Assembly: GCA_027314645.1 (NCBI GenBank)
Contig: DAHVAL010000005.1
Location: 1 to 64,000, forward strand
Direction: 5' to 3'
Origin: Nitrospirota bacterium
Lineage (GTDB): Bacteria > Nitrospirota > Leptospirillia > Leptospirillales > Leptospirillaceae
Length of the DNA: 64,000 nucleotides
Shown here: piece after piece, positions 34,754-43,620 of the stretch
Layout of the letters: each line of letters starts with the position of its first letter
How positions within the stretch are numbered: position 1 is the first letter of the stretch
The notes under the pieces: generated by a model
What the model was told of the DNA's origin: nothing
What the model saw: only the letters and a program-made list of their open reading frames with translations
Database searches by the model: none
Translations under genes and position numbers: made by a program

Positions 34754-34900
34754 GTCTTTCGGATCCGGTTGGACGCATGAAGCCCAGACCCCATAAATTC
34801 CTCGGGGATCCGTTGGGATTTCGTAGTGCCTTCGCCCCATGATCAGAACGGGCGCGATCGGGAATTCAGATAAGCGGAAGGGCTTCAAGCGCGTGTCGGA

Positions 34901-34929
34901 TTGAAAAACGGGTCGATTTTTCATAAGAT
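34901..34929 (+). promoter_or_regulatory. Putative promoter of the yebC-pheA-aroF operon
   Basis: TTGAAA at 34901-34906 and TAAGAT at 34924-34929 with a 17-base spacer, about 45 bases before the yebC start and preceding GGAAGG at 34961-34966. The next genes to 41.5 kb are tightly spaced, so this may drive the whole cluster. Confidence 0.55.
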
Positions 34930-34973
34930 GTCGAGACACACAGAATTTCCAATCAAAAGAGGAAGGGCGAGCG

Positions 34974-35729
34974 TTGTCGGGTCATTCGAAGTGGGCCACA
35001 ACCAAACACAAAAAAGCTCTCATAGATTCCAAGAGAGGCAAAGTCTTTACGCGGCTTTCAAAGGAAATATCGATCGCTGCACGTCTTGGGGGGGGTGATC
35101 CTGATGGCAACCCCCGTCTTCGGACCGCCATTTCAAAGGCGAGAGAAGAAAACATGCCGATGGACAACATCAAAAAAGCCATTCAAAAGGGAACCGGGGA
35201 AATCCCTGGGGCGGTCTATGAAGAATTGCAGTACGAAGGGCATGGGCCAAAAGGTGTCGCCATCCTCCTGAAGGTCACCACCGACAACAAAAACCGAACT
35301 CTTCCGGAGATCCGTTCCATTCTATCGAAAAATGGAGGCGCCCTGGGGGAAAACGGTTGCGTGTCCTGGATGTTTGATCAGAAAGGGCTGATCACCACAC
35401 CCGTTTCCGGAGTCTCGGAAGACCGTCTTATGGAAATCGTCCTGAACGCGGGCGGGGAAGATGTGCGCCAGGAGGACGACTCCTTTGAGGTGGTCACTCA
35501 GCCCAAGGACTTTCACGCCGTTCTGGAGGCCATCCATAACGCGGGATTGTCGACCCCCTTTGCCGAGGTGACGATGATTCCTCAAGTGACCGTCCCTCTG
35601 GAAGGGAAAGATGCACAGACCATGGTCCGCCTCATGGAGGCCCTCGAGGACCATGATGATGTCCAGCATGCCTACGCGAACTTCGACATTCCCTCCGAGG
35701 TGCTCGAATCCCTCTCCCAGGAACCATAA
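34974..35729 (+). CDS. yebC: YebC/PmpR-family regulator / translation factor
   Basis: YebC-type protein of 251 residues, normal length. Starts SGHSKWATTKHKKALID, then KVFTRLSKEI, GGDPDGNPRLRTAISKARE, MPMDNIKKAIQKG and YEGHGPKGVA. Family members act as DNA-binding regulators and some relieve ribosome stalling. TTG start at 34974 is fixed by the invariant N-terminus and GGAAGG upstream. Usually next to ruvC; here it heads the aromatic amino acid genes. Confidence 0.96.
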   Translation: MSGHSKWATTKHKKALIDSKRGKVFTRLSKEISIAARLGGGDPDGNPRLRTAISKAREENMPMDNIKKAIQKGTGEIPGAVYEELQYEGHGPKGVAILLKVTTDNKNRTLPEIRSILSKNGGALGENGCVSWMFDQKGLITTPVSGVSEDRLMEIVLNAGGEDVRQEDDSFEVVTQPKDFHAVLEAIHNAGLSTPFAEVTMIPQVTVPLEGKDAQTMVRLMEALEDHDDVQHAYANFDIPSEVLESLSQEP

Positions 35730-35737
35730 GCCACCCG

Positions 35738-36880
35738 ATGACTCCTCCTGATAAACCCCACGACATTTCAAGCTTGCGCGAAGCAATCGATGGCATCGAC
35801 CAAAAGATCGTCTCCCTTCTCCGCGACCGGGCGAAAATCGCCCATCAGGTTGGAGCCTTCAAGAAGGAACGGGGACTCCCGTTTCACGTCATCTCTCGGG
35901 AACAGGAGATTTTTGATCGTCTGGAAAATGTGGACATCGCCCCTTTCCCGCGTCCGGTCCTGAAGCATATTTTCCGGGAGATCCTCTCCGCCTGTCTTTC
36001 CTTGGAAGAGCCGCTTGTCGTCGCATATCTCGGTCCTCCGGCCTCCTATACCCATCAAGCCTCCCTCAAATACTTCGGGACCTCCTCCAGACATTTGTCG
36101 ATGTCCACGGTTCGGGAAGTCTTTCGATGCGTGGAACGCAAGGAAGCGACCTATGGGGTCGTTCCCATCGAAAATTCCACGGAAGGAATGGTGAATTACA
36201 CGTTGGACACACTTGTGGAAACGGATCTCAAGATCAACGGTGAGGTGGTTCTTCCGATCCATCACTGCCTCCTGAGCCGAGCGGAGGAGATCAGCCATAT
36301 CCGGACCGTGTTCGCCCATCCACAATCATTGGCCCAATGCCGCGGGTTCCTTTCCCACTATTTGCCCAATGTGCCGACGGTCGAGACCACAAGCAATACC
36401 CGCGCGGTCGAATTGGCTCTTCAGGACGAACTGCAATCCGCCGCGATTGCCGGGGAAATGGCCGCTGAAGTCTACAATATGCCGATCATGAGACGTCATA
36501 TCGAAGACCAGCAGGACAACCAGACACGCTTTCTTGTCATCGGGGAAGGCATTCCCGATCCCACCTCTCATGACCAGACCTCGCTCATGGTGTCCATCAT
36601 AGATCGCGTCGGCGCCCTCTCCTCCATTCTGGAGCTTATCGCGGTTCACAACGTGAACTTGACCCGTCTTGAAAGTCGGCCCTCCAAGAAAAAGGCCTGG
36701 GACTATATCTTTTTCATGGATCTGGAGGGGCACCAGAAAGATCCGCACATTCAGACGTTGCTGGGAAAATTACAAGCCCTTTGTCCTTATGTTAAGATTT
36801 TAGGATCTTATCCGGTTTCAGAACAAAAAAGACGGTCTGGACATGGACAGGGGACCCCTCCCGCCGGAGACCGGGGCTAA
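35738..36880 (+). CDS. pheA: Bifunctional chorismate mutase / prephenate dehydratase
   Basis: P-protein of 380 residues for phenylalanine synthesis. N-terminal AroQ chorismate mutase (about 10-90, LREAIDGIDQKIVSLLRDR), prephenate dehydratase (about 95-275, AYLGPPASYTHQAS, VPIENSTEGMVNYTLD, NQTRFLVIG with the catalytic Thr) and a C-terminal ACT regulatory domain (SLMVSIIDRVGALSSIL, LTRLESRPSKK), the site of phenylalanine feedback. Eight bases after yebC. Confidence 0.97.
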   Translation: MTPPDKPHDISSLREAIDGIDQKIVSLLRDRAKIAHQVGAFKKERGLPFHVISREQEIFDRLENVDIAPFPRPVLKHIFREILSACLSLEEPLVVAYLGPPASYTHQASLKYFGTSSRHLSMSTVREVFRCVERKEATYGVVPIENSTEGMVNYTLDTLVETDLKINGEVVLPIHHCLLSRAEEISHIRTVFAHPQSLAQCRGFLSHYLPNVPTVETTSNTRAVELALQDELQSAAIAGEMAAEVYNMPIMRRHIEDQQDNQTRFLVIGEGIPDPTSHDQTSLMVSIIDRVGALSSILELIAVHNVNLTRLESRPSKKKAWDYIFFMDLEGHQKDPHIQTLLGKLQALCPYVKILGSYPVSEQKRRSGHGQGTPPAGDRG

Positions 36881-36911
36881 TATTTAGTTGGGAATTCTTG
36901 AAGGAGAAGCC

Positions 36912-37931
36912 ATGATCATCGTAATGAAGCCCGATGCGACACCTCAGGATCTTGAACGCGTTTCTGACGCCATCAAGGCAAAGGGGTTGGGCGTCAATAT
37001 ATCAAGGGGCAAGGAGCGCACTGTCGTCGGGGCGATCGGGGATGAGCGAATTTTAACGGAAATTCCTTTGGGCGCTTTTCAGGGAGTGGAATCGGTGCAT
37101 AAAATTTTACAACCCTTCAAGCTCGTAAGCCGGGAATTCCGAAAGCAGGACACGGTGATCACGTTTCCCAACGGCGTGGTCCTCGGTGGACCGGAAATTC
37201 AGGTCATGGCCGGTCCATGCGCGGTGGAGTCCGAGGATCAGTTACTCTATGTGGCGGAACGCGTGAAAAAAGCCGGCGCCAAGATTCTTCGCGGAGGGGC
37301 CTTCAAACCCCGCACGAGCCCCTATACATTTCAGGGACTCGGTGAGGAGGGATTACTCCATCTCGCCAAAGCCCGCGAAAAAACCGGGCTTCTCATCATC
37401 ACCGAACTCATGGATCCACGAGATCTTCCTGCAATGATGAAATACACCGACATCATTCAGATAGGGGCGCGGAATATGCAGAATTTTCGTCTCCTGTCGG
37501 ATGTCGGCGAGGTGAGCAAACCCGTTCTGCTGAAGCGGGGACTCTCCGCGACGATCAAGGAATTTCTCATGGCTGCCGAATACATCGCCTCGCGCGGCAA
37601 TCAGGAAATTATTCTTTGTGAACGGGGGATCAGAACCTTTGAAACGATGACGAGAAACACCCTCGACTTGAATGCCGTTCCGGTCCTCAAGAGTTTGACC
37701 CATCTGCCGGTGCTTGTTGATCCGAGCCATGGAACCGGGCGTTGGGATCTCGTGATTCCGATGGCTAGGGCTGGCGTCGCTGCAGGGTGTGATGCCCTGA
37801 TGATCGAAGTCCATAATAATCCCGAACAGGCCTTTTCTGACGGAGAAGAATCGCTCATCCCAGACAAGTTCGACAACCTTATGTCCGAAGTGCGAAAAGT
37901 TGCATCCGCCGTCGGACGGTTTGTGGCCTGA
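36912..37931 (+). CDS. aroF: 3-deoxy-7-phosphoheptulonate synthase (DAHP synthase, AroF type)
   Basis: First enzyme of the shikimate pathway, 339 residues, type I-beta form with an N-terminal ferredoxin-like regulatory domain (1-70, [16 protein letters not shown]) before the barrel. [47 protein letters not shown] and [11 protein letters not shown] are intact. ATG 36912 has AAGGAG; the frame open from 36888 has no site. The N-terminal domain is the usual place for tyrosine inhibition. Confidence 0.96.
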   Translation: MIIVMKPDATPQDLERVSDAIKAKGLGVNISRGKERTVVGAIGDERILTEIPLGAFQGVESVHKILQPFKLVSREFRKQDTVITFPNGVVLGGPEIQVMAGPCAVESEDQLLYVAERVKKAGAKILRGGAFKPRTSPYTFQGLGEEGLLHLAKAREKTGLLIITELMDPRDLPAMMKYTDIIQIGARNMQNFRLLSDVGEVSKPVLLKRGLSATIKEFLMAAEYIASRGNQEIILCERGIRTFETMTRNTLDLNAVPVLKSLTHLPVLVDPSHGTGRWDLVIPMARAGVAAGCDALMIEVHNNPEQAFSDGEESLIPDKFDNLMSEVRKVASAVGRFVA

Positions 37932-38821
37932 TGCCCCCTGGGGACTTTCCCTTCAGGAAGGTCGCCATCCTTGGTACAGGGTTGATGGGAGGATCGTTCG
38001 CCGGAGCCCTGAAGGGCCTTCCTTCCCCACCGGAAATTCTCGGGACCTCCCGTGATCCAGAAGATGCTTCCGGGGCCCTTTCCCGAGGATGGGTCGATCA
38101 TGTATTCGCCCGGAACGACCTGGCGGTCGTCGAGGCCGACCTTGTTGTTCTCGCGGTCCCTCCCAAAACCGTACCGGACGTCTGGGAAGAAATTGCAGGG
38201 GCCATCTCTCCGTCCGCCATCCTCACCGATCTTTCATCGGTAAAGGCTCATCTTTTCGAACAATATCAAATGCGATTTCAAACTCTTCTTCCAAGATACA
38301 CGAGTTCCCATCCGATGGCGGGAAGCGAGCGTTCTGGAATTTCCGCCGCCAGGCCGGATCTTTTTTCAGGCCGTACCGTTTTTTTGACTCCCTTCGGGTC
38401 GGACAGGGCATCGACGGAGTCCCTCGAAGTCTTATGGACCTCCCTGGGGGCGAAAACATTCACCGTGACCCCAAAGGACCATGACGGAATTGTTGCTCAT
38501 ATCAGTCATCTTCCGCATGTCATTTCCTACTGTCTTCTGAATCTTGCCGAAAAGGTCCGGGTAGAAAACCGGTATCCGGGGTTTGACTGGAAGCTCCAAA
38601 AAGGGGGAAGCTTTTCCGATATTCTGAGGATTGCCCGGAGTTCCCCGGAATTGTGGGCGGATATATTTTCGCAAAACGAAGGGGCAATATTAGAGGCGAT
38701 GGATCAGTTCGAACGAGAAATTGCCGAGTTTCGAACCGTCCTTCGTCATCAAGGTGCCCCGGGGATGGCGCGTCTTCTTTCTTCATGGACCTTACCCCTC
38801 TCAGACCTGAAATCGCCATGA
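37931..38821 (+). CDS. tyrA: Prephenate (arogenate) dehydrogenase
   Basis: TyrA-type dehydrogenase of 296 residues making the tyrosine precursor. Rossmann motif VAILGTGLMGGSFAGAL at 11-27, VVLAVPP, TDLSSVKAH, SHPMAGSERSG with the catalytic His, and HDGIVAHISHLPHV. No ACT domain. TGATG overlap with aroF and ATGA overlap with aroA, so all three are translationally coupled. Prephenate versus arogenate use cannot be decided. Confidence 0.95.
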   Translation: MPPGDFPFRKVAILGTGLMGGSFAGALKGLPSPPEILGTSRDPEDASGALSRGWVDHVFARNDLAVVEADLVVLAVPPKTVPDVWEEIAGAISPSAILTDLSSVKAHLFEQYQMRFQTLLPRYTSSHPMAGSERSGISAARPDLFSGRTVFLTPFGSDRASTESLEVLWTSLGAKTFTVTPKDHDGIVAHISHLPHVISYCLLNLAEKVRVENRYPGFDWKLQKGGSFSDILRIARSSPELWADIFSQNEGAILEAMDQFEREIAEFRTVLRHQGAPGMARLLSSWTLPLSDLKSP

Positions 38822-40155
38822 TCCTAGAGGAAAATAAGGGCGGGGCCCTTCATGGAACCTATCGGGTGATTCGCGGACACTCCGTTTCCGGGGTTGTTCG
38901 GCCACCGGGAGACAAATCGATTTCCCATCGGGCCGTGATTTTTGGAAGTATTGCCGAAGGGAGAACGGAGATTTCGGGGTTTCTCAATTCAGCCGACTGT
39001 GAGGGGACCCTTCGAGCGTTTGAATCGATGGGCGTCAGGGTGGATCGACAATCGCCGCATCAAATGGTGCTTGAAAGTCCCGGGAGGTTGAATCTCCTCG
39101 AACCGAATGATGTCCTCGATTTCGGAAATTCAGGGACCGCCGTTCGACTTATGACGGGACTTTTTGCCGGAATTCCGGGATTTCGGGTGGTGACCGGAGA
39201 CGAAAGCCTGAGGTCACGGCCGATGCGTCGGATCACCGAACCATTGAAACGGATGGGAGCCGATCTCGATGGGCGTGAGGATGGAAGTCTTCTTCCCCTT
39301 GCGGTTCGCGGGGGAACACTCAACCCAATCGTCTATGAGAACCTTCATCGGTCCGCACAGGTCAAGTCGGCCCTTTTATTGGCGGGGCTGGGAGCGGACG
39401 GCCCGACCACAGTGATCGAACCTGATCCCTCCAGAGATCACACGGAACGTCTTCTTCCCAGATTCGGAGGCCGCCTTGAAAAGGTTGGATCTCATGTGAC
39501 CGTGTGGCCTTCCCATCTGACCGGAACGGACATTTCTGTTCCGGGAGACATTTCGTCCGCGTCCTTTTTTGTGGCTCTCTCGCTCCTTATTCCAGACTCC
39601 CATTTAGTTCTCGAAAACGTTGGCCTTAACCCCACTCGGACAGCATTCATCGAACTCCTCTTACGGATGGGTGCGAAAATTGAGGTTGTTTCAAATCCGG
39701 AGGGGGAAAATGGGGAGCCGTTCGGAAATCTTGATATCCGTTTCTCGGAGTTGAAAGGATGCACCGTTCCGCTTGAAATCATCCCTTCATTGATCGATGA
39801 AATTCCGATCTTGGCCGCATTGGCTGCCTTTGCATGGGGAACCACCGAAATTCGGGGAGCAGCGGAACTTCGCGTCAAGGAATCGGACCGGATTTCGGCG
39901 ATGGTTTCTGCCCTTCGGGCCGTGGGCATCGAAGTGGAAGAATTTCCAGACGGCTTGGCCATCATGGGGGAAGGCCCCGACCGGGCCCTTCGCGGAGGAC
40001 GGATCGACAGCCGGCACGATCATCGCATTGCAATGGCGATGGCGGTGCTCGGAACCAGACTTCCTCCCGGAGAATCTCTTCTTATCACCGGGACGGACTT
40101 TGTCGATACCTCTTTCCCGGATTTTTCAGCCCTCTTTAACGGTGTTGTCCGCTGA
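38818..40155 (+). CDS. aroA: 3-phosphoshikimate 1-carboxyvinyltransferase (EPSP synthase)
   Basis: Sixth step of the shikimate pathway, 445 residues. PPGDKSISHRA with the PEP-binding Lys, LDFGNSGTAVRLMTG, SLRSRPMRRI, SAQVKSALLLAGL, IDEIPILAALAAF and RVKESDRI, and SRHDHRIAMAMAV are intact. ATG 38818 is chosen for the 4-base overlap with tyrA; the frame is open further upstream inside tyrA. The first motif reads GDKSISHRA rather than GNKSxSxRA, usual for many Gram-negative and Gram-positive enzymes. Confidence 0.96.
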   Translation: MILEENKGGALHGTYRVIRGHSVSGVVRPPGDKSISHRAVIFGSIAEGRTEISGFLNSADCEGTLRAFESMGVRVDRQSPHQMVLESPGRLNLLEPNDVLDFGNSGTAVRLMTGLFAGIPGFRVVTGDESLRSRPMRRITEPLKRMGADLDGREDGSLLPLAVRGGTLNPIVYENLHRSAQVKSALLLAGLGADGPTTVIEPDPSRDHTERLLPRFGGRLEKVGSHVTVWPSHLTGTDISVPGDISSASFFVALSLLIPDSHLVLENVGLNPTRTAFIELLLRMGAKIEVVSNPEGENGEPFGNLDIRFSELKGCTVPLEIIPSLIDEIPILAALAAFAWGTTEIRGAAELRVKESDRISAMVSALRAVGIEVEEFPDGLAIMGEGPDRALRGGRIDSRHDHRIAMAMAVLGTRLPPGESLLITGTDFVDTSFPDFSALFNGVVR

Positions 40156-40823
40156 TGTCCCACCGGATTGAATCGGTCGCCATCGATGGTCCGGCAAGTT
40201 CTGGAAAATCCACGTTGGCCCGTGAAGTTGCGCACCATCTGGGGTTTGTGTTCGTCGATACGGGGTCCCTTTACAGAACCGTGGCCTTGGCTCTTTTATC
40301 GGATCAAAACTCCCCCTTCAACGAAGAAAATCCTAAGATCCAGAAAACTCTGTCGAATTTGAATATTTCTGTCATTCCCAGCCCCTCAGGAGCCCGAATC
40401 ACCATGAGCGGGCTTGATGTGACCACCCATCTCCGAACCGAAGAAGTCGGGGCAGTGGCCTCGAGGATATCGGCGTGGCCGTCTGTGCGGAAGGCGCTTT
40501 TTGATCTTCAGAGGTCGATGGCGCTAAAAGGAAAAATCGTGATGGACGGAAGGGATATCGGAACCGTCATCATGCCGGAAGCGCGTTTAAAGATCTTTCT
40601 GGAGGCTGACCCCACGGTACGGGCCAGAAGACGCGTGGATGACCTGAGGCAGCGGGGAATACATGCGTCCTACGAGACTGTTTTGGCAGACATTCTTGAG
40701 CGGGACCGCCGCGATCGAGAGCGTCCGATCGCTCCGCTTGTGGCCGCCAAGGATGCCCTCCACCTTGACACCACCCACCTTACCATTGATGAGGCTGTTC
40801 GTTGGATCGTCGATCGGTACTGA
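40155..40823 (+). CDS. cmk: Cytidylate kinase
   Basis: CMP/dCMP kinase of 222 residues. P-loop AIDGPASSGKSTLAREVA near 9-26, FVDTGSLYRTVAL, MDGRDIGTVIMPEA and ERDRRDRERPIAPL (lid). Starts with a TGATG overlap of the aroA stop. The aroA-cmk pair is common in bacteria. Confidence 0.96.
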   Translation: MSHRIESVAIDGPASSGKSTLAREVAHHLGFVFVDTGSLYRTVALALLSDQNSPFNEENPKIQKTLSNLNISVIPSPSGARITMSGLDVTTHLRTEEVGAVASRISAWPSVRKALFDLQRSMALKGKIVMDGRDIGTVIMPEARLKIFLEADPTVRARRRVDDLRQRGIHASYETVLADILERDRRDRERPIAPLVAAKDALHLDTTHLTIDEAVRWIVDRY

Positions 40824-41476
40824 ATATTCCTCCTCCGGGATCCATTTCCGGGAAATGGTTTTACCAAAGTGCCAGAGCTTTGCTCGGATGCATCCTTCGG
40901 ATATGGCTTCCGACCACCATCCGTGGAGAGGAAAACATTCCTGGAACCGGGGGGGCGATTGTGGCGTCAAACCATCTGTCCCTTCTCGATGTCCCATTAT
41001 TGGGATACGCCATAGGCAGAGAATCAAGATTTCCCGCAAAACCGGAGCTTTTTTCCCATCCATTGTTGGCCAATGTTCTTATGTCCCTTGGAGGGTTCCC
41101 GATCACCCGGGGAGAAGCCGACCGCAAAGCGCTGACCTTTTCCGAGAAAGTCTTGCGAGAGGGGGGAATTCTCGCGATTTTCCCCGAGGGATCTCGTTCG
41201 CGCGATGGGTCCCTTCAGCCCTTCCACAGGGGAGTGGCCATGTTGGCAATGGGATTGGGAGTTCCCATCATTCCGGCCGCAATCACCGGTAGCGACCGGA
41301 GTCTTCCGGTCGGACATTTTTTTCCTAAGGCGTCCAGAATCGAAATCGCTTTTGGTGCCCCCGAATGGCCGCTGCCCGTTCCTTCAGACCCCCAATCGCG
41401 AAAAGAGGAAAGCCTCCGTTTGACCCAGTGTGTCTTTCAACGGATCGAGTCTCTCCGGGCACCTTCCGACGGCTAG
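40802..41476 (+). CDS. plsC: 1-acyl-sn-glycerol-3-phosphate acyltransferase
   Basis: Membrane-associated acyltransferase of 224 residues that acylates lysophosphatidic acid. NHLSLLD is the HxxxxD catalytic motif (about 58-63) and FPEGSRSRDG the phosphate-binding motif, with ITGSDRSLP near the end. TTG 40802 overlaps cmk by 22 bases; CTG 40820 would be the next in-frame candidate. Commonly follows cmk, as here. Confidence 0.92.
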   Translation: MDRRSVLNIPPPGSISGKWFYQSARALLGCILRIWLPTTIRGEENIPGTGGAIVASNHLSLLDVPLLGYAIGRESRFPAKPELFSHPLLANVLMSLGGFPITRGEADRKALTFSEKVLREGGILAIFPEGSRSRDGSLQPFHRGVAMLAMGLGVPIIPAAITGSDRSLPVGHFFPKASRIEIAFGAPEWPLPVPSDPQSRKEESLRLTQCVFQRIESLRAPSDG

Positions 41477-41628
41477 GCTTTAAAGGATCGGCGCTTCTTG
41501 CAGGGGACAACCGGGTGGGAGAGAAGGGTGTATGACAGCTCTCCCTTAAGATCTTTGCGGGATTTTCTTCTGAAGGTATCCATGGCGCATAACGGAATTT
41601 CAGCTCCATCTCTCCGGGTTCCACAACA

Positions 41629-42225
41629 TTGACACCCAGCGCATCCCGGAAACCCGACGTCCTTTCAGCCTTCCCCATCCTCTTTAAGGAATTGCTGAGA
41701 ATCGAAGGAATGACACGGGAAAAAATCGGGATTTCGATGACCTTCTCCGATGGAAAAGATGGGTCGATCCAGTGGAACGTTCGAGGGATGCGCGCGGGGA
41801 TTTTTTCGGTGCGGATCGTCCCGGGAAAGAAACCCGAAATTGCGCTGCGTTTCAATGTTGGAATTCTCAGGATGGTCGGAGAAGAGGCCTTTCGGTCCAC
41901 CCTTGCCCACGAATACGCCCATGCCATTGTCTATCGAATGGTCGGGAGAAAAAAGAAATCCGGGTCTTCTTCAGAAGAGACCCGTCCGCACGGAAGCATA
42001 TGGCGAAATCTCATGATCCTTTATGGGCATCCTCCAATCCGTTGCCATGATTATCCCGCACTTCCCGTTCATGCGAGAAGGACCTTCAACTATCGGTGTG
42101 GAGATTGTCGGCAAGAATTCCGGCTTGGAGTTGTCCGCCATGAACGGCTCAAAAAAAAACCCGGGTATCTTGTGTGTGGAAAATGCCGTGGAAATTTGCG
42201 TCACGAGCCAAACGGCACTTCGTGA
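41629..42225 (+). CDS. SprT-like zinc metalloprotease-fold protein
   Basis: SprT-family protein of 198 residues. Zn site LAHEYAHAIVYRM (HExxH at about 90-94) with a later HGSIWRNLM supplying the third His, and a C-terminal zinc ribbon (YRCGDCRQEF and LVCGKCRG). SprT homologues include DNA-protein crosslink proteases, but the bacterial role is unsettled. TTG 41629 has only a poor site; ATG 41710 is an alternative. Converges with and overlaps the next gene by 25 bases. The ~150 bases before it show no gene. Confidence 0.8.
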   Translation: MTPSASRKPDVLSAFPILFKELLRIEGMTREKIGISMTFSDGKDGSIQWNVRGMRAGIFSVRIVPGKKPEIALRFNVGILRMVGEEAFRSTLAHEYAHAIVYRMVGRKKKSGSSSEETRPHGSIWRNLMILYGHPPIRCHDYPALPVHARRTFNYRCGDCRQEFRLGVVRHERLKKKPGYLVCGKCRGNLRHEPNGTS

Positions 42226-43376
42226 TCCCCTCCATCGTATTCCCGGGGTTTGGCATGCCAAAGAAGGGTGGCAATGCAGGCGGAGAGAAAACGTGAACGC
42301 GGCGGATCGCTTCTCGATGTCAGGATCACCGGAACACTCGCCCCCAATATGATGCCGGCCAAGGTGGCCCCCGCCAAATATTCCAAGTCCTTGGCTAAGA
42401 TGTTTCCGGAAACCAGATCGGGAAGCAGTAAAATATCTGCAGACCCTGACACGGGACTGGAAATCCCTTTTGTTTTGGCGGCCTCTTGAGAGATGGCATT
42501 ATCGAAGGCAAGGGGCCCGTCCACGATCGCCCCTTTGATTTGACCGCGATCGGCCATTTTGGCCAGGCATGCGGCATCAATGGTGGAGGATATTCGCGGA
42601 TTGACCGTTTCTACGGCAGAAAGGGCGGCCACCTTAGGTTCCTGAATTCCGAGACAATGGGCCATGTCGATGGCATTTTGAAGAATTTGGGCTTTGGCTT
42701 CAAGGTCGGGAGCGATATTCATGGCGGCATCCGTTATGAACAGGAATCGCCCATAGGTTGACAACTCTGCCATATAAACATGGGAAAGCCTTTTTTTTCT
42801 CCGGAGCCCTTCAAGAATCGGATGCAGGAATGTGTCGCTATGGGAGTGCCCTTTCATTAATATCTGAATCCCTCCCTCTTTAACCAATCCCACCCCCATT
42901 CGCGCGGCGTCTTCGTCCGAATGCGCAGGAACGACAGGAATCTCCTGGGAAAGGCCGATCTCCGAAGAGATCTTTTGAATTTGGGAAGGATTTCCAATAA
43001 GGATGGGAGAAACGATTTTTTCCATTGCGAGAAGAGCAACGCCCTCCAAAACTGAACGTTCTCCGGCATCGACGACAGCCATGGTGAGAGGGGGGAACCG
43101 GCGGGCTCTATCGGCCAGAGAGTCAAATAAGGGAGTGCTCACATCGGCCTCCAGGAGGTATCGGGCGAGTGGAAACGCATTTTTTCGGCCCCAGGAACAA
43201 TAATTCCGGTACAAATTATGCCATATGGAGCCCTTATGGTGGAAATGGTCCGGCCATCTTTCTGGAGATAAAATAACGGGGGGTTTTGAGAAAAATCTCT
43301 CTAAATCCTCAGGCTTTCTGGGGGCCGCCCGAAGGTAAGGATGGCGATTGATCTTCTTGTCATCCCATCCCTTCAT
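42201..43376 (-). CDS. Phosphate acetyl/butyryltransferase-family protein with N-terminal extension
   Basis: Protein of 391 residues. From ~85 on it is a Pta/Ptb domain (TMAVVDAGERSVLEGVALL, SPILIGNP, GQILMKGHSHSDTFLHPIL-type GIQILMKG, ITDAAMNIAPDL, DGPLAFDNAISQEA, LLPDLVSGNILAKDLEYLAG), which moves acyl groups between CoA and phosphate. Length of the enzyme core (~300) suggests phosphate butyryltransferase or the phosphate acetyltransferase of the PtaB type. The first ~80 residues (for example RKPEDLERFFSKPPVIL, GSIWHNLYRNYCSWGRKN) are not part of the family and are unassigned. No acetate or butyrate kinase is adjacent. Confidence 0.82.
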   Translation of the reverse strand: MKGWDDKKINRHPYLRAAPRKPEDLERFFSKPPVILSPERWPDHFHHKGSIWHNLYRNYCSWGRKNAFPLARYLLEADVSTPLFDSLADRARRFPPLTMAVVDAGERSVLEGVALLAMEKIVSPILIGNPSQIQKISSEIGLSQEIPVVPAHSDEDAARMGVGLVKEGGIQILMKGHSHSDTFLHPILEGLRRKKRLSHVYMAELSTYGRFLFITDAAMNIAPDLEAKAQILQNAIDMAHCLGIQEPKVAALSAVETVNPRISSTIDAACLAKMADRGQIKGAIVDGPLAFDNAISQEAAKTKGISSPVSGSADILLLPDLVSGNILAKDLEYLAGATLAGIILGASVPVILTSRSDPPRSRFLSACIATLLWHAKPREYDGGDHEVPFGS

Positions 43377-43572
43377 GGTGTAAAGTTTAACGGTTTGGAT
43401 GTGGAAAACCTGGTCCCGTTCGAATTTGGGGACGCTATGGAAACAAATTCCTGGCCCCTCTGATTCCGGCGGTCTGATCTTCGCCTGTCATGCGTCTGCT
43501 CTCCTTATCGGGGGAAGGATCTGACAGGATCGGCATTGGCATGGTCTGGTTGACCCATGCACGTCATTTTTC

Positions 43573-43590
43573 CCAAACCTTCCAGTTTGG
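43573..43590. repeat. 6-bp inverted repeat upstream of the class V aminotransferase
   Basis: CCAAAC and GTTTGG separated by 6 bases, 30 bases before the aminotransferase ATG and just after a TTGACC at about 43548. It would lie in or near the promoter and could be an operator, but no regulator is identifiable. Confidence 0.3.
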
Positions 43591-43620
43591 AATCACCCTG
43601 ATTCAAGGAGAAAGTTTTAG

